A stretch of 64,000 bases of DNA from Voacanga thouarsii (taxonomy: Eukaryota > Streptophyta > Magnoliopsida > Gentianales > Apocynaceae): assembly GCA_026120185.1 (NCBI GenBank), contig JANUWF010002342.1:4283001-4347000 (forward strand), in the 5' to 3' direction. Positions within the stretch are counted from its first letter, which is position 1; every line of letters begins with the position of its first letter. Below the pieces are notes generated by a model. It saw nothing but the letters and a program-made list of their open reading frames with translations, was not told the DNA's origin and did not search any database. Positions 22,522 through 34,826 of this stretch are shown piece after piece. The translations under genes and the position numbers were made by a program.

Positions 22522-25500
22522 ATGACAAGCTCATCTTCTTTTCTATATGTTGAAGGGTCTTCAACGAATCGTCCTCCTTTATTCAATGGAAGTAACTATA
22601 CTTTTTGAAAAAATAAAATGAAAATTTATGTGTGTTCTATTAACTTCGAGTTATGGAGTTTAATAGAAAATTGTCCTTTTATTCCATCAAAGATGATTGA
22701 TGGCATAAAAAATCCTAAACAGAATGATGAATTTAGTATGGAAGACAATGCGAAGATGACTTTAAATTTTCAAACTATGAATATTTTATATTGTGCACTA
22801 GATACTACTGAATACAACCATGTTAGTAATTGTGATTCAGCTTATGAAATGTGGAGATTATTTGAAGTCACCCATGAGGGGACAAACCAAGTCAAAGAAT
22901 CAAAATTGGAGCTTCTAATTAATGACTATGAATTGTTTACTATGAAGCTAAATGAAAGCATCACTGATATGTTCACGAGATTTACTAATATCTCAAATGG
23001 TCTTAAAGCTTATGGGAAGGTTTATTCCCTTGGGGAACAAAACCAAAAAAAAATTTAGATGCTTTACCAAAAAGCTGGCGGCCTAAAACTCTTGCTGTAG
23101 AAGAATCCAAGGATTTAAAATTCTTACCTACTGAAGAGTGATCAGATATCTTCTAACTTATGAGATGAAGCTTAAAAGATTTCATGAATCTGATGATCAT
23201 GATAGAGGCAAAAAAGGGATTGCATTGAAGGTTGAAAATGAAGATGAAGAAACAAGCTTGTCGGAAAGCAGTAAGGGTATGAAAATGGACAATGATGATT
23301 TGGCGATGATAGCAAAAAAATCAGAAGAATGTTCAATATAAGAAACTACAAAAGAGGAAGGAAGTTTATGAGAAAGAAATGATAAACCTCTGGATTCAGA
23401 CCTCAATGTTATGAATGTAAAAGCACTGATCACTTCATTGCCAACTGTCCTGCTGCAAAAGGTAAGGAAAGAAGAACGCTTAAAAAGAAGAAAGATCTAA
23501 AGGCAAAGAAAGGTAAAGGATTGATGGGAACTTGGGACTTAAATGAAATTGAGTCCGAATATGGAGATTCTGAAAAAGAAAATGCCAACATATGCTTCAT
23601 GGCCTTGGAAAATAAGGTAAACTCTTTTACATCTAATTACATGCCTAATTTGCTTATATCTATGAATGAAAAGCATGTTGATCTAAATGAGTTGTTAAGT
23701 GATATGTTTCGTGAATTAAAAAAACTGTCCAGAAAAAATAAATAAATGAAGTTGAAGATTAAATGTTTGATGGAAGATAATGAAGTATTGTTAAATGATA
23801 ATAAAATGTCTATTGAGTCACATATGTGTATTATTATTGAGAAAGATGTGATCATGATTGCCTTGCAACATACATCTCTGGAAAATAAAAATTTGCGTGT
23901 TAAAATTCAAACTCTTGAAGGTATGGTTAGCACTTTTGATAATATGAAAATTAGAGTCAATGATCTTACCAATTGCATTAAAAAATTCACAAATGGTAAA
24001 AGCAATTTGGAAAAGTTACTCAGAACTCAACATCAAATTAGTAATCGGAGTAGCTTAGGATATAGACATGAGGATAAAGACAAAATTCACAAGCCCAGAT
24101 TTGCTTATACTGGAAATCAAAGTAGCTTAGAATATGAACATGAGAATAAGAACAAAAAGAACAAGTCTCAATGTGTTAAACCTGCTTTATCTTACAGTAT
24201 ACACAAAGCATGCATATATTGTGAAAAACCAGGACATATAGTTTCAAGATGTTTTATTAAAAGAAAAGTAGAATCCGGTGGAATTACATTCTGGAAATTA
24301 AAGAAAATGTTACTAATTTTCATGGACCCAAGAAAGTGTGGGTACCAAAAATCATTCCTTCTTTTCATGTATAGGCACGGTCTTTGAGCTTCACCAAGTG
24401 GTTCTTGGACAGCGGTTGTTCAAGACACATGACTGGAAACGCAACTTTGTTAAAAGATATTCAGACCATATATGAAGGATTTGTTACATTTTGAGACAAG
24501 AAGAAAGGAAAGATTCTCGGTATTGGTAATATTGGTAAAGATTCCTTGACAATTATGAAACAAGTTTTACTTATTAATAATTTAAAATATAACTTGCTTA
24601 ACATTAGCCAACTTTGTGACAATGGTTGCAAAGTCATTTTTGAAAAAGATTCTTATTCTATACTTCACAATGCAAATCTCGAAACAATCTTTACTACCAA
24701 ACATATAAAAAATGTATATATGTTTTATCTGAATGACCTTGTAGCTAATGGAATTAGATGTCTATCTGTACATGACAATGGTGGTTACCTTTGGCATAGA
24801 AGATTAGGTCATGTATATTTTGATTTGCTAAATAAATTGTCTTCAAAAGAACTAGTTAGAGGACTGTCAAAAATGAAATTTGATAAACACAAAATTTGTG
24901 ATGCATGTCAATTTAGGAAACAAATCAAAACCTCTTTAAGCCAAAGAATGATTTCTACCTCAAAACCACTTGAATTAATCCATATGGATTTGTTTGGGCC
25001 TATGGGGACTACTAGTCTTGGAGGTAAGAAATATATGTCCTTGTTGATGACTTTTCTAGATTTACTTAGACTTTATTTCTTGGACAAATGGACGAAGCTT
25101 TTTCTGAATTTTCAAAATTGATTAAGCGCGTCCAAAACCCGATTGGATGCAAACTAATATCTATTAGAAGTGATAATGACAAAGAATTCTACAACACTGA
25201 ATTTACTCACTTTTGTAATGAAAATAGAGTCTTTTACAATTTTTCTGCAGCAAAAACCCCTTAACAAAATGGTGTTGTTGAAAAGAAAAATCGCACTTTG
25301 CAAGAAATGGCTAAATCAATGCTTTGTGAAAATGTCCTTCCAAAATATTTTTGGGCAGAAGCTGTTAACACGACGTGCTATATAATAAACCGAGTTATGC
25401 TAAGACCATTCTTGAGAAAAACTCCGTTTGAACTTATATTTGATAAAACTCCATCTATCTCTTATTTTAAAGTATTTGGATGTAAATGTTTTATCCTAAA

Positions 25501-27460
25501 TACATGAGATAATCTTGGAAAATTTGACAACAAGTCCGATGAGGCAATATTTCTTGGTTATTCTTCCAACTAAAAGGCATATAGAGTATACAACAAAAGA
25601 ACTCTTTGTGTGGAAGAATCCGTGCATGTTGTGTTTGATGAATCTAACATTTATACTTCAAAAAGAGATGACGATGATGTAAGAAGTTCAAAGGAAGTCA
25701 AGTTAGATCAACTCAAAGCTCCACCTCTAGACACTCATGCAAAAGAAGAAGAGATTGAAGAACTGCAAGCTGAACAAGAAAAAGAACAAATTGAAGATTC
25801 TACAAATCAACAATTGCCAAAAGACTGGAAATACAAAATAGCTCATCCCAAAGAACAAATTATTGGGGATCCAAACTATGGAGTTAAAACTAGACGGTAT
25901 TTTATTGACAACTTTGCTCTTCTTTCAAATATTGAACCTAGCTGCATTGATATCACATTGCATGATGAATTTTGGATTATTGCCCTGCAAGAAGAGTTAA
26001 ATCAATTCGAAAAAAATCAAGTTTGGAAACTTGATCCTAGAGCTCTTGGTCATCCTGTTATTGGCACAAAATGGGTATTTAAAAATAAACTTGATGAAAA
26101 TGGGACTGTGATTAGAAATAAAGCTAGATTAGTCGCCCAATGATTTAATCAAAAAGAATGTATTGATTATGATGAGACATTTGCTCATGTTGTTAGACTA
26201 TAATCCATACGAATGTTGTTTGCTTTTGCATCCTTTAAAAATTTCATACTCTATCAAATGGATGTCAAAAGTGCCTTTCTAAATGGCTTTATTGAGGAAG
26301 AAGTATATGTTGAACAACCTCTTGATTTTATTCATGCGCACTTTTCAAATCACGTTTTCAAACTTTCTAAAGCTCTTTATGGATTAAAGCAAGCTCCAAG
26401 AGCTTGGTATGAAAGGCTTAGTGAATTATTGATCTCAAAAGGATTTTCTAGAGGCTTAATTGATAATACCTTGTTCATCATATCTAATAATTCTGGTGAT
26501 TTACTGATTGTTCAAATATATGTTGATAATATAATTTTTGGTGCTACTAATGACTCTTTATGCAAGATGTTTGCTAAGATTATACAGCAAGAATTTGAAA
26601 TGAGTATGATGGGAGAACTAAACTTCTTTCTCGGACTGCAAATTAAGCAAACTAAGGATAGAATCTTCAAAAATCAAATTAAGTATGCCAAGGAGTTGTT
26701 CAAAAGGTTTGGAATGTATGAAGCAAAAGAAATTAATACACCTATAAGTACATCCATAAAACTTGATCAAAATGAAAAGGGTAAGAAAGTATACGAACAT
26801 AAGTATAGAGGTATGATTGATAGTCAACTTTATCTTACTATTAGCCGACCAGACATTATATTCTCAGTATGACTTTGTGCTTGTTTTCAATCCTGTCCAA
26901 AGGAATCACATCTATGTGCAGTTAAACGTATACTCCGATATTTAATTGGCACATATGATTATGGATCATGGTATCCTCACACTAACGCATTTGATCTTAT
27001 AGGATATACTAATGCAGATTATGCAGGCTGTAAAGTTGAAAGAAAAAGTACTAGTGGCCAATGTCAATTTCTTGGATACTCTCTTGTGTCATGGCATAGT
27101 AAAAAACAGGCATGTGTATCATTATCCACCACAGAGGCTGAATAGATTACAGCCAGGAGTTGTTGTGATCAAACATTGTGGATGAAGAATACATTCCTAG
27201 ATTTTAATTTTAATTTCAATTGCATACCTATATTGTGTGATAATACAAGTGCTATCAATCAGACAAAAAATCATGTTCAGCATTCTCGAATAAAGCACAT
27301 AGAAGTTAAACATCACTTCATCCGAGATCATGTGCTCAAAAGCGATGTGTGTGTTGAATATATTTCAACGGATGAACAACTTGCAGATATCTTCACTAAA
27401 CCTCTAGTTGAGGAAAAATTCAACAATCTAAGAAGAGGTTTGGGAGTTACAAGAATTTGA
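22522..27460 (+). pseudogene. Copia-B gag-pol polyprotein (degenerate)
   Basis: The first ATG after the primer site (22522) opens 'MTSSSSFLYVEGSSTNRPP'. The UBN2-type Gag follows (22618-23058). Two zinc knuckles are seen: CYECKSTDHFIANC (23407-23448, with D where G is usual) and CIYCEKPGHIVSRC (24211-24252). Protease 'FLDSGCSRHMTG' is at about 24402-24437. Integrase shows the H-H-C-C zinc site (LWHRRLGHV...CDACQ) and 'SIRSDN...NGVVEKKNRT'. RT has 'YQMDVKSAFLNGF' and YVDN at 26518-26529, where a catalytic Asp has become Asn. RNase H 'YTNADYAGCKVERKSTSGQ' leads to 'ADIFTKPLVEEKFNNLRRGL' and stop at 27458-27460. At least six in-frame stops and several frameshifts break it, many at Trp or Gln codons. 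It would make Gag, protease, integrase and RT/RNase H if intact. Confidence 0.93.
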
Positions 27461-27851
27461 TAACTAACCATGTGGCATAAGTCTTCTTTTTGCGGGATTT
27501 GTAAAAAAAAAAAAGAGGGGGTTTCGGAAATAGTGTTCTGTATCCAAAACATACCGTCATCTGTTTTGGACGCAGTATTTGAATCCAAATCTTTCATCCA
27601 AAATGCATTTTAGGAAAACATTCTTTTGGATGATATTTTTGGATTGGGCCATGTTCCAAAACGCACCATTAATATTTTCCTTATTCTGAATTTTGAATTT
27701 CAAAAAGTTAGTTTGCGCGTCCTTCTAAACTTCTGTGAAAAAAAAAATCTTATATTTCCAAAGCGGTTTATTTCACATTACTCAATAAATATTTAAAGCA
27801 TCCTGATTTTTCTCTCAAAACCCTTGTAACCTTCTCTTTCAAAAATCATCT
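27461..27851 (+). promoter_or_regulatory. Copia-B spacer between pol and ORF3 with TTTTGGA motif cluster
   Basis: No gene is seen. Between about 27540 and 27665 the motif TTTTGGA or its complement TCCAAAA, with near matches, occurs about seven times in both orientations. It may hold a promoter or RNA signal for ORF3. That is inference. Confidence 0.4.
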
Positions 27852-29432
27852 GTGTTCTTCCTCTTCAAAAACCAACAGCTTAAGAAAAGCTCCAATCTTT
27901 CTGATGGCAAAGACAAAATCTTTGATTCCAAAACCAAAGAAAAGGTAAAATCATCTCCGAACATGAAGAAAAAGATTTCAAGTTCAAGCAAAGCAAAAGA
28001 GAAAGAAATTTCTCCTCAACCGGACTTCTCTGCATCTCACTATGATTCCTCTGAGTCGTCTCTAGAACAAATGAGTTCTGAAAATCAGGTTCCTTGCTTC
28101 ATTGACTCTAAATGCGAATCTGAGTATACTTATTGGGTATCGAGGGACAGGACAGTTATCTCTGGTTATCGTGTTAATCATTCTGCTTTTCTGAATCTAT
28201 TAAATATTTTGGATATGTTTGATCACATTAGATGGGGTAGTTTATTGACTGTTGACGAGAAACTGTTCACTCATCTTATCTGGGAATTTTATGCTAATTT
28301 AAGAAAAAGTAGACTTGAGGAAACTATGAGTGGATTCATGATTCGGTGGTATGTGTCAAGGGTAAAAGGCAAAGATATTGAGTTTGATCATAGACTGTTG
28401 AATAGGATATGTAATATCAGAGATGCTGGAATTCAATACTTTGAGTTGAATAAGTTTCCTAAAGGAAATCATATTTTTGTTTTGAAAATTTTTGAAAAAA
28501 TCTTTACTGGTGGGAAAAACTTTGGAAATTCTGGAAATAGAAGCATGAAGTGACTTAATGGAGTTGGACACATTCTACATCATATGGTGTCTACCATAAT
28601 AGTGCCAAGCTATGGGCATAAGACTTCAATAAGCATTCTGCAGATGATAATTATGTTGGCTCTAGCAAAGGGTAGGTAGATGAACTTTGGGTTTCTGGCA
28701 ACAAAATTGATGTTGCAATCAAAGAATACTTCAAGTAAAGCTTTACCTTATGGAAATTTGCTGATCAAAGTGTTTACTTATTTTCAAGTTGATTTAAATT
28801 CTGCTCTGAGTGATTCATCCAAGACAAATGTTTACAGCTTTGATTCTTTTGAAAGGATGGGTTATGTGAGAGAAAATAATGAATGGAAATTGCTGAGAGA
28901 TACTGCGGGAAAGGAAAGGAAAATTTTGATAAAGATTAAAGGTGAAGGAAATTCTGTTCCTAGTACAGGAACAAAAAGGAAAATTGATGATATTCTTCAG
29001 GCAGAATCTTCTGCCAAAGGAAAAGATCAGGACGCAGGCTTATCCGAAAGTACACTGGTTAATTCTTTAGCTGTGAAATTGGACCTGCTCAACTCTAAAA
29101 TTCAAAGTCTTGGAAATAGAATATCTGCAGTTGAAATGTCTGCTAAACCTACTACTCCAGTATCTTCCCCAATGGTATCTGCTCAAAAAAAGGATGAACC
29201 TATCTTAAAGGAAGAATCTGATCTACCTGTTGCAGAAAAAGATCATACTCCTGAACCAATTCAACAACCATCTCCCATGAAGGAAACAATGATTCTTCCT
29301 ACTTCTCCTAAGCCAAAATCTTCTGGAAAGCAATAGAAGTATGTTGTGGTGAAGAGAAAATCAAACAGAATTGCGGGACAATACTCTAAGAAGGGTGCCG
29401 AGTCGAAAACTAAAACGATTAATATCTCTTAG
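27852..29432 (+). pseudogene. Copia-B third ORF (additional 3' ORF after pol)
   Basis: One continuous frame of 526 codons is broken by only three stops, at 28551-28553, 28677-28679 and 29334-29336. Against the minus-strand copy, two of these sit at a Trp and a Gln codon. The N-terminus is Lys/Ser-rich and looks disordered. The globular core runs 'YRVNHSAFLNLLNILDMFDH' to 'NFGFLATKLML' and resembles the 'putative plant transposon protein' domain found in extra ORFs of plant retrotransposons. A leucine/isoleucine heptad segment near 'LDLLNSKIQSLGNRISAVE' suggests a coiled coil. A Ser/Pro-rich stretch and a basic tail 'VVVKRKSNRIAG' end it. I see no signal peptide or clear membrane segment, so I do not call it an envelope protein. 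The true start is uncertain. An ATG at 27904 in another frame would imply a frameshift. A homologue lies at 45193-46395. Confidence 0.8.
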
Positions 29433-30540
29433 GCAGCACTATTGGGCAAAATAATCTTCTAATGATCTCTCAAACAATTTACTTTCTGAAAATTTGAACA
29501 ATTTATTTTTTTTATTATGCTTTATTGTTGCTGCTTCTGGATACTTGTTTATTTTCAGCATCTTTCTTATATTATGCATATTCCTTGTCTATTTATATTC
29601 TGCTCTCTTTCTGATATTCTTATTTTTTATTAATGACAAAGGGGGAGAAAAAGATGAACTATTATAAAAAAAACACAAAAAAAAAAAAGATGAACTGCTA
29701 TGATATGAATTCCATGAACTATCATGAACCGTTACTGATATAAACTGTTATGAATTATTATGCGCTGAAATTAAATGATATGAACTGTTATGAGAAAAGC
29801 TGATATGATTTGATCTAAATAGCATAACTAACTGACTTACTGTATATGTTCACTGAAAATCTTCTGTTTGGATAGTTGGAATAATTCTCTGACTAAACTT
29901 CTACTTATGATATTTAGTTTATGGTTACTCAATTTTATTCAAAAGAAATTTTCTTATGTTAAAGGTATCTCTGAGACTAGATTCTGTGATAAAAATAAAA
30001 TTTTAGTCAGTTAGATTCTTTAAAATATTCCTTGAAAAATTAAAAAATTTATTATCTCGTACATTGAGTCAGGGGGAGTTTTGGACTCAGATTTTCTTGA
30101 TCCAAACAAATATTCTTCTAAGAAGTCATTCTGAATTTAGAACATACTTTTTTTTGGACTTCTTAAATCTGTATCCAAAATGAATTTTTGAAAAGACTCG
30201 TTTTATACATACTTGCAAAACTGTTTTGGACACACGTTTTGGACGTACAAATGTTGATTTCTGCTCTTCCATCTTATGATAAAATGTTCATATAAGAAAA
30301 TATTTAGGAAAAGCATCTTATCGTATGACTTACCTGCTATCTCTTCTTTATCAAATCATTTTGAATATTCATATAGAAATATGAAAGGCTTTAGGCTTAT
30401 TGAGTTATGTTTACAAGATAATTTTTGTTATGCTCTCTTTGAGACCTATTCTGTGAGATTGCATTTTACTTATTTGCATCTCTTTCTATCAACATGTTCA
30501 CTTAATACATTGTATTTATTTTTTATATTTGACATCATTC
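29433..30540 (+). other. Copia-B 3' untranslated internal region
   Basis: This is 1.1 kb with no supported gene. It is rich in ATGAACT/TATGAA-like short repeats (about 29690-29800). It has a second TTTTGGA/TCCAAAA cluster at about 30075-30245 and a purine-rich 'caggggga' near 30070. The open frame at 30276-30560 runs into the 3' LTR and is not recognised. Confidence 0.6.
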
Positions 30541-30554
30541 AAAAAGGGAGAGAT
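30541..30554 (+). other. Polypurine tract of Copia-B
   Basis: AAAAAGGGAGAGAT immediately precedes TGTTAGC, the 3' LTR start. This is the plus-strand primer of reverse transcription. The minus-strand copy has a matching purine tract before its LTR. Confidence 0.85.
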
Positions 30555-31799
30555 TGTTAGCTCTAAGAGCTTTCTCCTATATTTTGACTGATGGCAAACA
30601 TTAATATGAACTAACTTGTGTAATCTATTGTGATAGGACATGTTTGACCTCTATTCTTCTAAGGTATTCAGATATAATTGTTTAGCAACTCTTTAGTGAT
30701 TGATTTCAAGTATAGAAGATCAAAGTATATGGAGTTGCATATCAAGAAGTCCTTATAAGAAGAACTTTAGACTAAGAAGTGTTATTAAGGTATATCTAAT
30801 AATTCTTACGTCTCTTTATCTTCTGATTCAATTGACTTTACCTTGAAGCATCAAATGAGAAGATTTCAAAGTTTTTGAAAAACTCAAAATTTTGGATTGA
30901 ATAGTTTGAATCCAAAAGATTCGTCCAAAATCCTGTAAACTGTGTTGAAATGTTTCCACTTGAAAAAGTGCCATTTTGGACTTACCTTTAGGATGCATCA
31001 TCGTCCAAATCCCGAGTTCAAAATATAGATAAGTTTAAACAAAAAAAATATAGCCGTTTTTTATGACCATTGGCACTTCACTTTTTAGCTCTATAAATAG
31101 CCTCTAAAGTAAGATTAGAGACAAGATTTTTGAAACATTCTTCTTAGAAACATTATTGCTCAACAATTTTCAAAAATCTCCTTTTTATCAAAGCTTTAAA
31201 GTGAATTCATTTTGTATAAAGGGTAAAAGTATTTGTGCTTTATATCCAAGTGAATATCTACTCAAATAAGTGAGCTCTTTACTGTTCTATTGATATTCAA
31301 ATCTCTATTGTAGTGCAAGGTTGTGGTGTAAAACCCAGTTGGGGTGAGCCTTGCTTGGTAAATGTATCAAGGTTATTGTGTAAAACCTAGTTGGAGTGAT
31401 CCTTGATGTGATTACTTGATTGAGAAGTTTTGAAAAATCTAGTGTGGTGATCCTCTCATATATGTGGTACAGTTTGATTTCATAAAGTGGAATAAATAAA
31501 ATCTTGTTGAAAATCCTTAAGTGTGAGCTTAAGGTAGTGGATGTAGATCTTAATAGATTGAACCACTATTTATTATTTGTCTCACTTCTTTTCGTTATTC
31601 ATTTACTGCTTTGAGTTTCTTTTTTTGTCTAAATCTAGATATATATATATCTACGAGTTCTTGAAAAGCTTTCTATGTTACCATAAAGTCCATCCAAACA
31701 ACTTGGTGATCATCATTATTCTGTATGTTAGATAAGTCGGAAAAAATTTTTAGCTTGCCAAAAACCTTATTCATCCCCCTCCCCCTATAAGGTTTTTCA
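30555..31799 (+). repeat. Copia-B 3' LTR
   Basis: It starts TGTTAGCTCTAAG and ends TTTTTCA, followed by the target duplicate TTCTC. The TATA box TATAAATAG is intact at 31092-31100, unlike in the 5' LTR. The repeated GTAAAACC..AGTTGG units lie at about 31315-31460. Confidence 0.92.
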
Positions 31800-34700
31800 T
31801 TCTCGAATCTATGCCGGGCTCTTTTACTCAATTCAAGTTGAACTACAATATCAATAAGTTAAACTTGAGTTTAACTGAGTTAATGAAAGAGCACCAGGTG
31901 GCAGAGAAGGTCATGAAACCACAAGCAAGGGCTATGATGGCTTCTTCCTCAAGAACTGAGCGTTTAGAAAGATTAGAAGATTACAGAAAGGTGAACATAG
32001 ACTACACGTAGGAAATAGATAATAAGTTTGGGCCCTTGCGGTAGGAGAATTGGAACTTGTTTTTTTATTGTAATAGAATAGTTATATTAAAGGATATTTT
32101 AACTTAAACCTTTAAATAGGAAGAGAAAGACCAATATCAATGACTTGTACATTTGGCATCTAATGTTGGGTCACATTAACTCAATCAGGATTCAGAGGTT
32201 AATCTATTATGGGCCTTTGGGCTCATTATGATTGAAAAGTTGGCCTCAGTGTAAATCCTGTCTTATTGGAAAGATGACTAAAAGGTCCTTTACCCAAAAG
32301 GCGGATAGAGCTAAGGAGACACTAAGTCTTGTTCACACTGATGTGTGTGGTCCTTTGTGTATACCAATAAGAGGAGGGTTTGAGTACTTCATCACCTTTA
32401 TAGATGGTTATACTAGGTATGGTTATGTTTACCTGATGAGACGCAAGTATGACTCTTTTAACAAGTTGAAAGAGTTTAAAGCTGAAATGGAGCGTTGGAC
32501 AGCTAAACTAATCAAAACCTTACGATAGAATCATGGTAGAGAGTACCCCCTTGGTGAATTTAAAGATTACATAGTACATCATGGAATAGTATTCTAACTC
32601 TCTACACTAAGAACATCCCAGCAAAACAGAATAGCTGAGAGAAAGAATAAGACATTGATGGAAATAGTCTGAAGTATGATGTCTCATGCTACTCTTCCAG
32701 TATCTTTTGGGGAATATGTCTTAGAAATAGCGGCATATAATCTGAACCTAGTACCTTCCAAGTCAGTATCTAGGACGCCCTATGAGATGTGTATTGGGCG
32801 TAAGTTAAGTCTAAACCATCTCAAGATATGGAATTGTCCAACTTATGTACGGATCAAGGGAGATAAGTTAGAACTAAGATCAGAATTATACTATTTTGTT
32901 GGATTCCCAAAAGGTACAAAGGGTGGTTACATTTATCACCCTAAGGAACAAAAAGTACTTGTGAGTACTAATGCTAGATACTTGGAGAATAATCCACATC
33001 CACTAAAGGTTCAATAAGGTTGGAACTCGAGGAGAGATTATCTTCTGAATCAACTTCTTCTAACCTGATTATAGAATAAGAAGAGACACAACCTCAAGAA
33101 CCTATACAAATAGAGCATCATCGTAGTATGAGGGTATCTAGGGTTCCAGAATGATGGATTGGAGAGGCATTTGACCTAGTCTCTAACCATCAGGAATAAA
33201 ATCCTACTAGATACGAGGAAGCTATTACTAATGCCGATGCAAACCTATGGCATGAAACAATGAAAGTCAAGATTGAGACTATGTACTTCAATCAGGTTTA
33301 GGATCTTATAATTTCACCTGAAGGGATAAAACTCATTGGGTGTAAGTGGATATACAAGAGGAAGAGGGGAGTGGATAGGAAGGTGAAAACCTTCAAAATT
33401 AGGTTTGCGGCGAAAAGGTATACTCAGAAAGAAGGTATCAATTATAAGGAAACCTTTTTCTCGGTAGCCATGCTTAAATCCATCCATATCCTCATTGACA
33501 TCGCATGTCATTATGACTATAAGACATAGTAAATGGATGTCAAGACAGCATTTCTAAATGGCCATCTTAGTGAAGACATCTATATGTCCCAACCAGAAGG
33601 CATTATTGCTGAAGGCTAGAAGCATATGGTTTGTAAGCTTAAAAAATCAATTTATGGATTTAAGCAGGCATCCAGAGTATGAAACATTCGTTTTGATGAG
33701 ACTGCAAAATCTTACCGTTTTATTCAAAATGAGGATGAAACATGTGTGTACAGAAAATTAGAAGGCATAAACGTGATTTTTTTTGTACTATATATTAATG
33801 ACATTCTACTCATTGAGAATGATGTAAGGATACTATTATTTGTAAAGTTTTGGCTATCTAGTTAAATTAGTATGAAGAACTTGGGAGAAGCTAATTACAT
33901 TCTCGGGATAAAGCTTCTTAGAAATAGGAAGTAGAGAATATTAGGATTATCCCAAACTATATACATTGGCAAGATATTGGCTAAGTTCAGCATAGACTCA
34001 TACAAGGGAGCGTTGATCCCTTGCAGGAGCGTTGATCCCTTGCAGACATGGGTTGTCTTTTTCTTCAAATGACTGCCCAAAGTCTCAATAAGAAAATGAT
34101 AGAATGAGTAGGATTCTCTATGCTTCAACTATGGGAAATCTCATATACGTCATGTTGTGAATTAGGCTAGATATCTGCTTTGTCGTAAGCTTAGTTAGCA
34201 GATATCAAGCAGATATCAGTCAAACCTAGGAGATGTTCATTGGCAAGTTGTAAAGCATATTCTTAAGTACCTTAAGGGTATGAGAGATTATATGCTGGTT
34301 TACAGGGCTAATAACTTAATTTGTACAGAATACATAGACTTAGACTTCCGTGCAGATAAGGATAAGAGAAAATCTACTGGTGGATATGTCTTCAGCTTGT
34401 CTGGAGGGGCTATTTTATGGAGGAGTATCAAGCAATCTTGCATTACTGACTCAACCATAAAAGTTGAGTATGTGGCAGCTTCGGATGCATCCAAGGAAGC
34501 AGTCTAGCTCCAAAAGTTCCTTTTAGAATTTAGAGTCGTGCCACAGATGGACAGGCCGATTGTAATGTATTACGACAACACTAGCGTGGTCTCACAATTC
34601 AAAGAACCCAAAAACCATAGAAAAGGAAAGCACATTAAGAGGAAGTACCACCTAATCTAAAATTTCATCCAGAGACAAGAAATCGTGGTGGAACAAATTA

Positions 34701-34804
34701 TTTCGGAGAATAATCTAGCAGATCATTTCATCAAACCTTTGGCTGAGAAAGTCTTTAGAAGACACTTAGATGTCATAGAGGTGGGCACCTATAGACTCAC
34801 TTAG
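31800..34804 (+). pseudogene. Copia-A gag-pol, remainder after Copia-B
   Basis: It resumes with 'PGSFTQFKLNYNINKLNLSL' (Gag C-terminal part). The Gag zinc knuckle and most of the protease region, present in Copia-A2, are missing here: the sequence jumps from about 31960 to a stretch matching just before integrase. Integrase then shows 'CLIGKMTKRSFTQKA', 'LVHTDVCGPL' and 'RIAERKNKTLMEI'. RT follows with 'YTQKEGINY' and a decayed YIND box (about 33790-33801) in place of YVDD. RNase H has 'DFRADKDKRKSTGGYVFSLS'. The end 'EVGTYRLT' and stop (34802-34804) lie 22 bp before the 3' LTR. There are numerous stops and frameshifts. Two short direct duplications lie in the RT part. Confidence 0.9.
34007..34044. 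repeat. 19-bp tandem duplication in Copia-A RT
   Basis: The 19-mer starting GGAGCGTTGATCCC occurs twice head to tail (34007-34025 and 34026-34044). Copia-A2 has the single form at this place in its RT, so the duplication arose in Copia-A. A second, 11-bp duplication (AGCAGATATCA) lies at 34197-34218. Confidence 0.9.
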
Positions 34805-34826
34805 TCTAATAGTGCAAGTGAGAGAT

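Larger units (their letters stand above)
21211..31799 (+). mobile_element. Copia-B: complete SIRE-like copia retrotransposon with third ORF
   Basis: The LTRs at 21211-22461 and 30555-31799 are alike at roughly nine in ten bases by eye over the stretch compared. The flanking target duplication TTCTC is perfect (21206-21210 and 31800-31804). In order it has the 5' LTR, primer site (22464-22475), gag-pol (22522-27460), a third ORF (27852-29432) and a polypurine tract (about 30541-30554), then the 3' LTR. Total length is 10.6 kb. A long gag with two zinc knuckles, the additional ORF after RNase H and the ~1.25-kb LTRs point to the SIRE/Maximus-type lineage. That lineage call is from layout and needs an RT tree. 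All ORFs carry stops, so this copy cannot move by itself. Confidence 0.92.

Noticed and set aside
27852..29432. Calling the third ORF an envelope gene
   Set aside because: I see no signal peptide or membrane-spanning segment, and the core looks like the plant transposon-protein domain.
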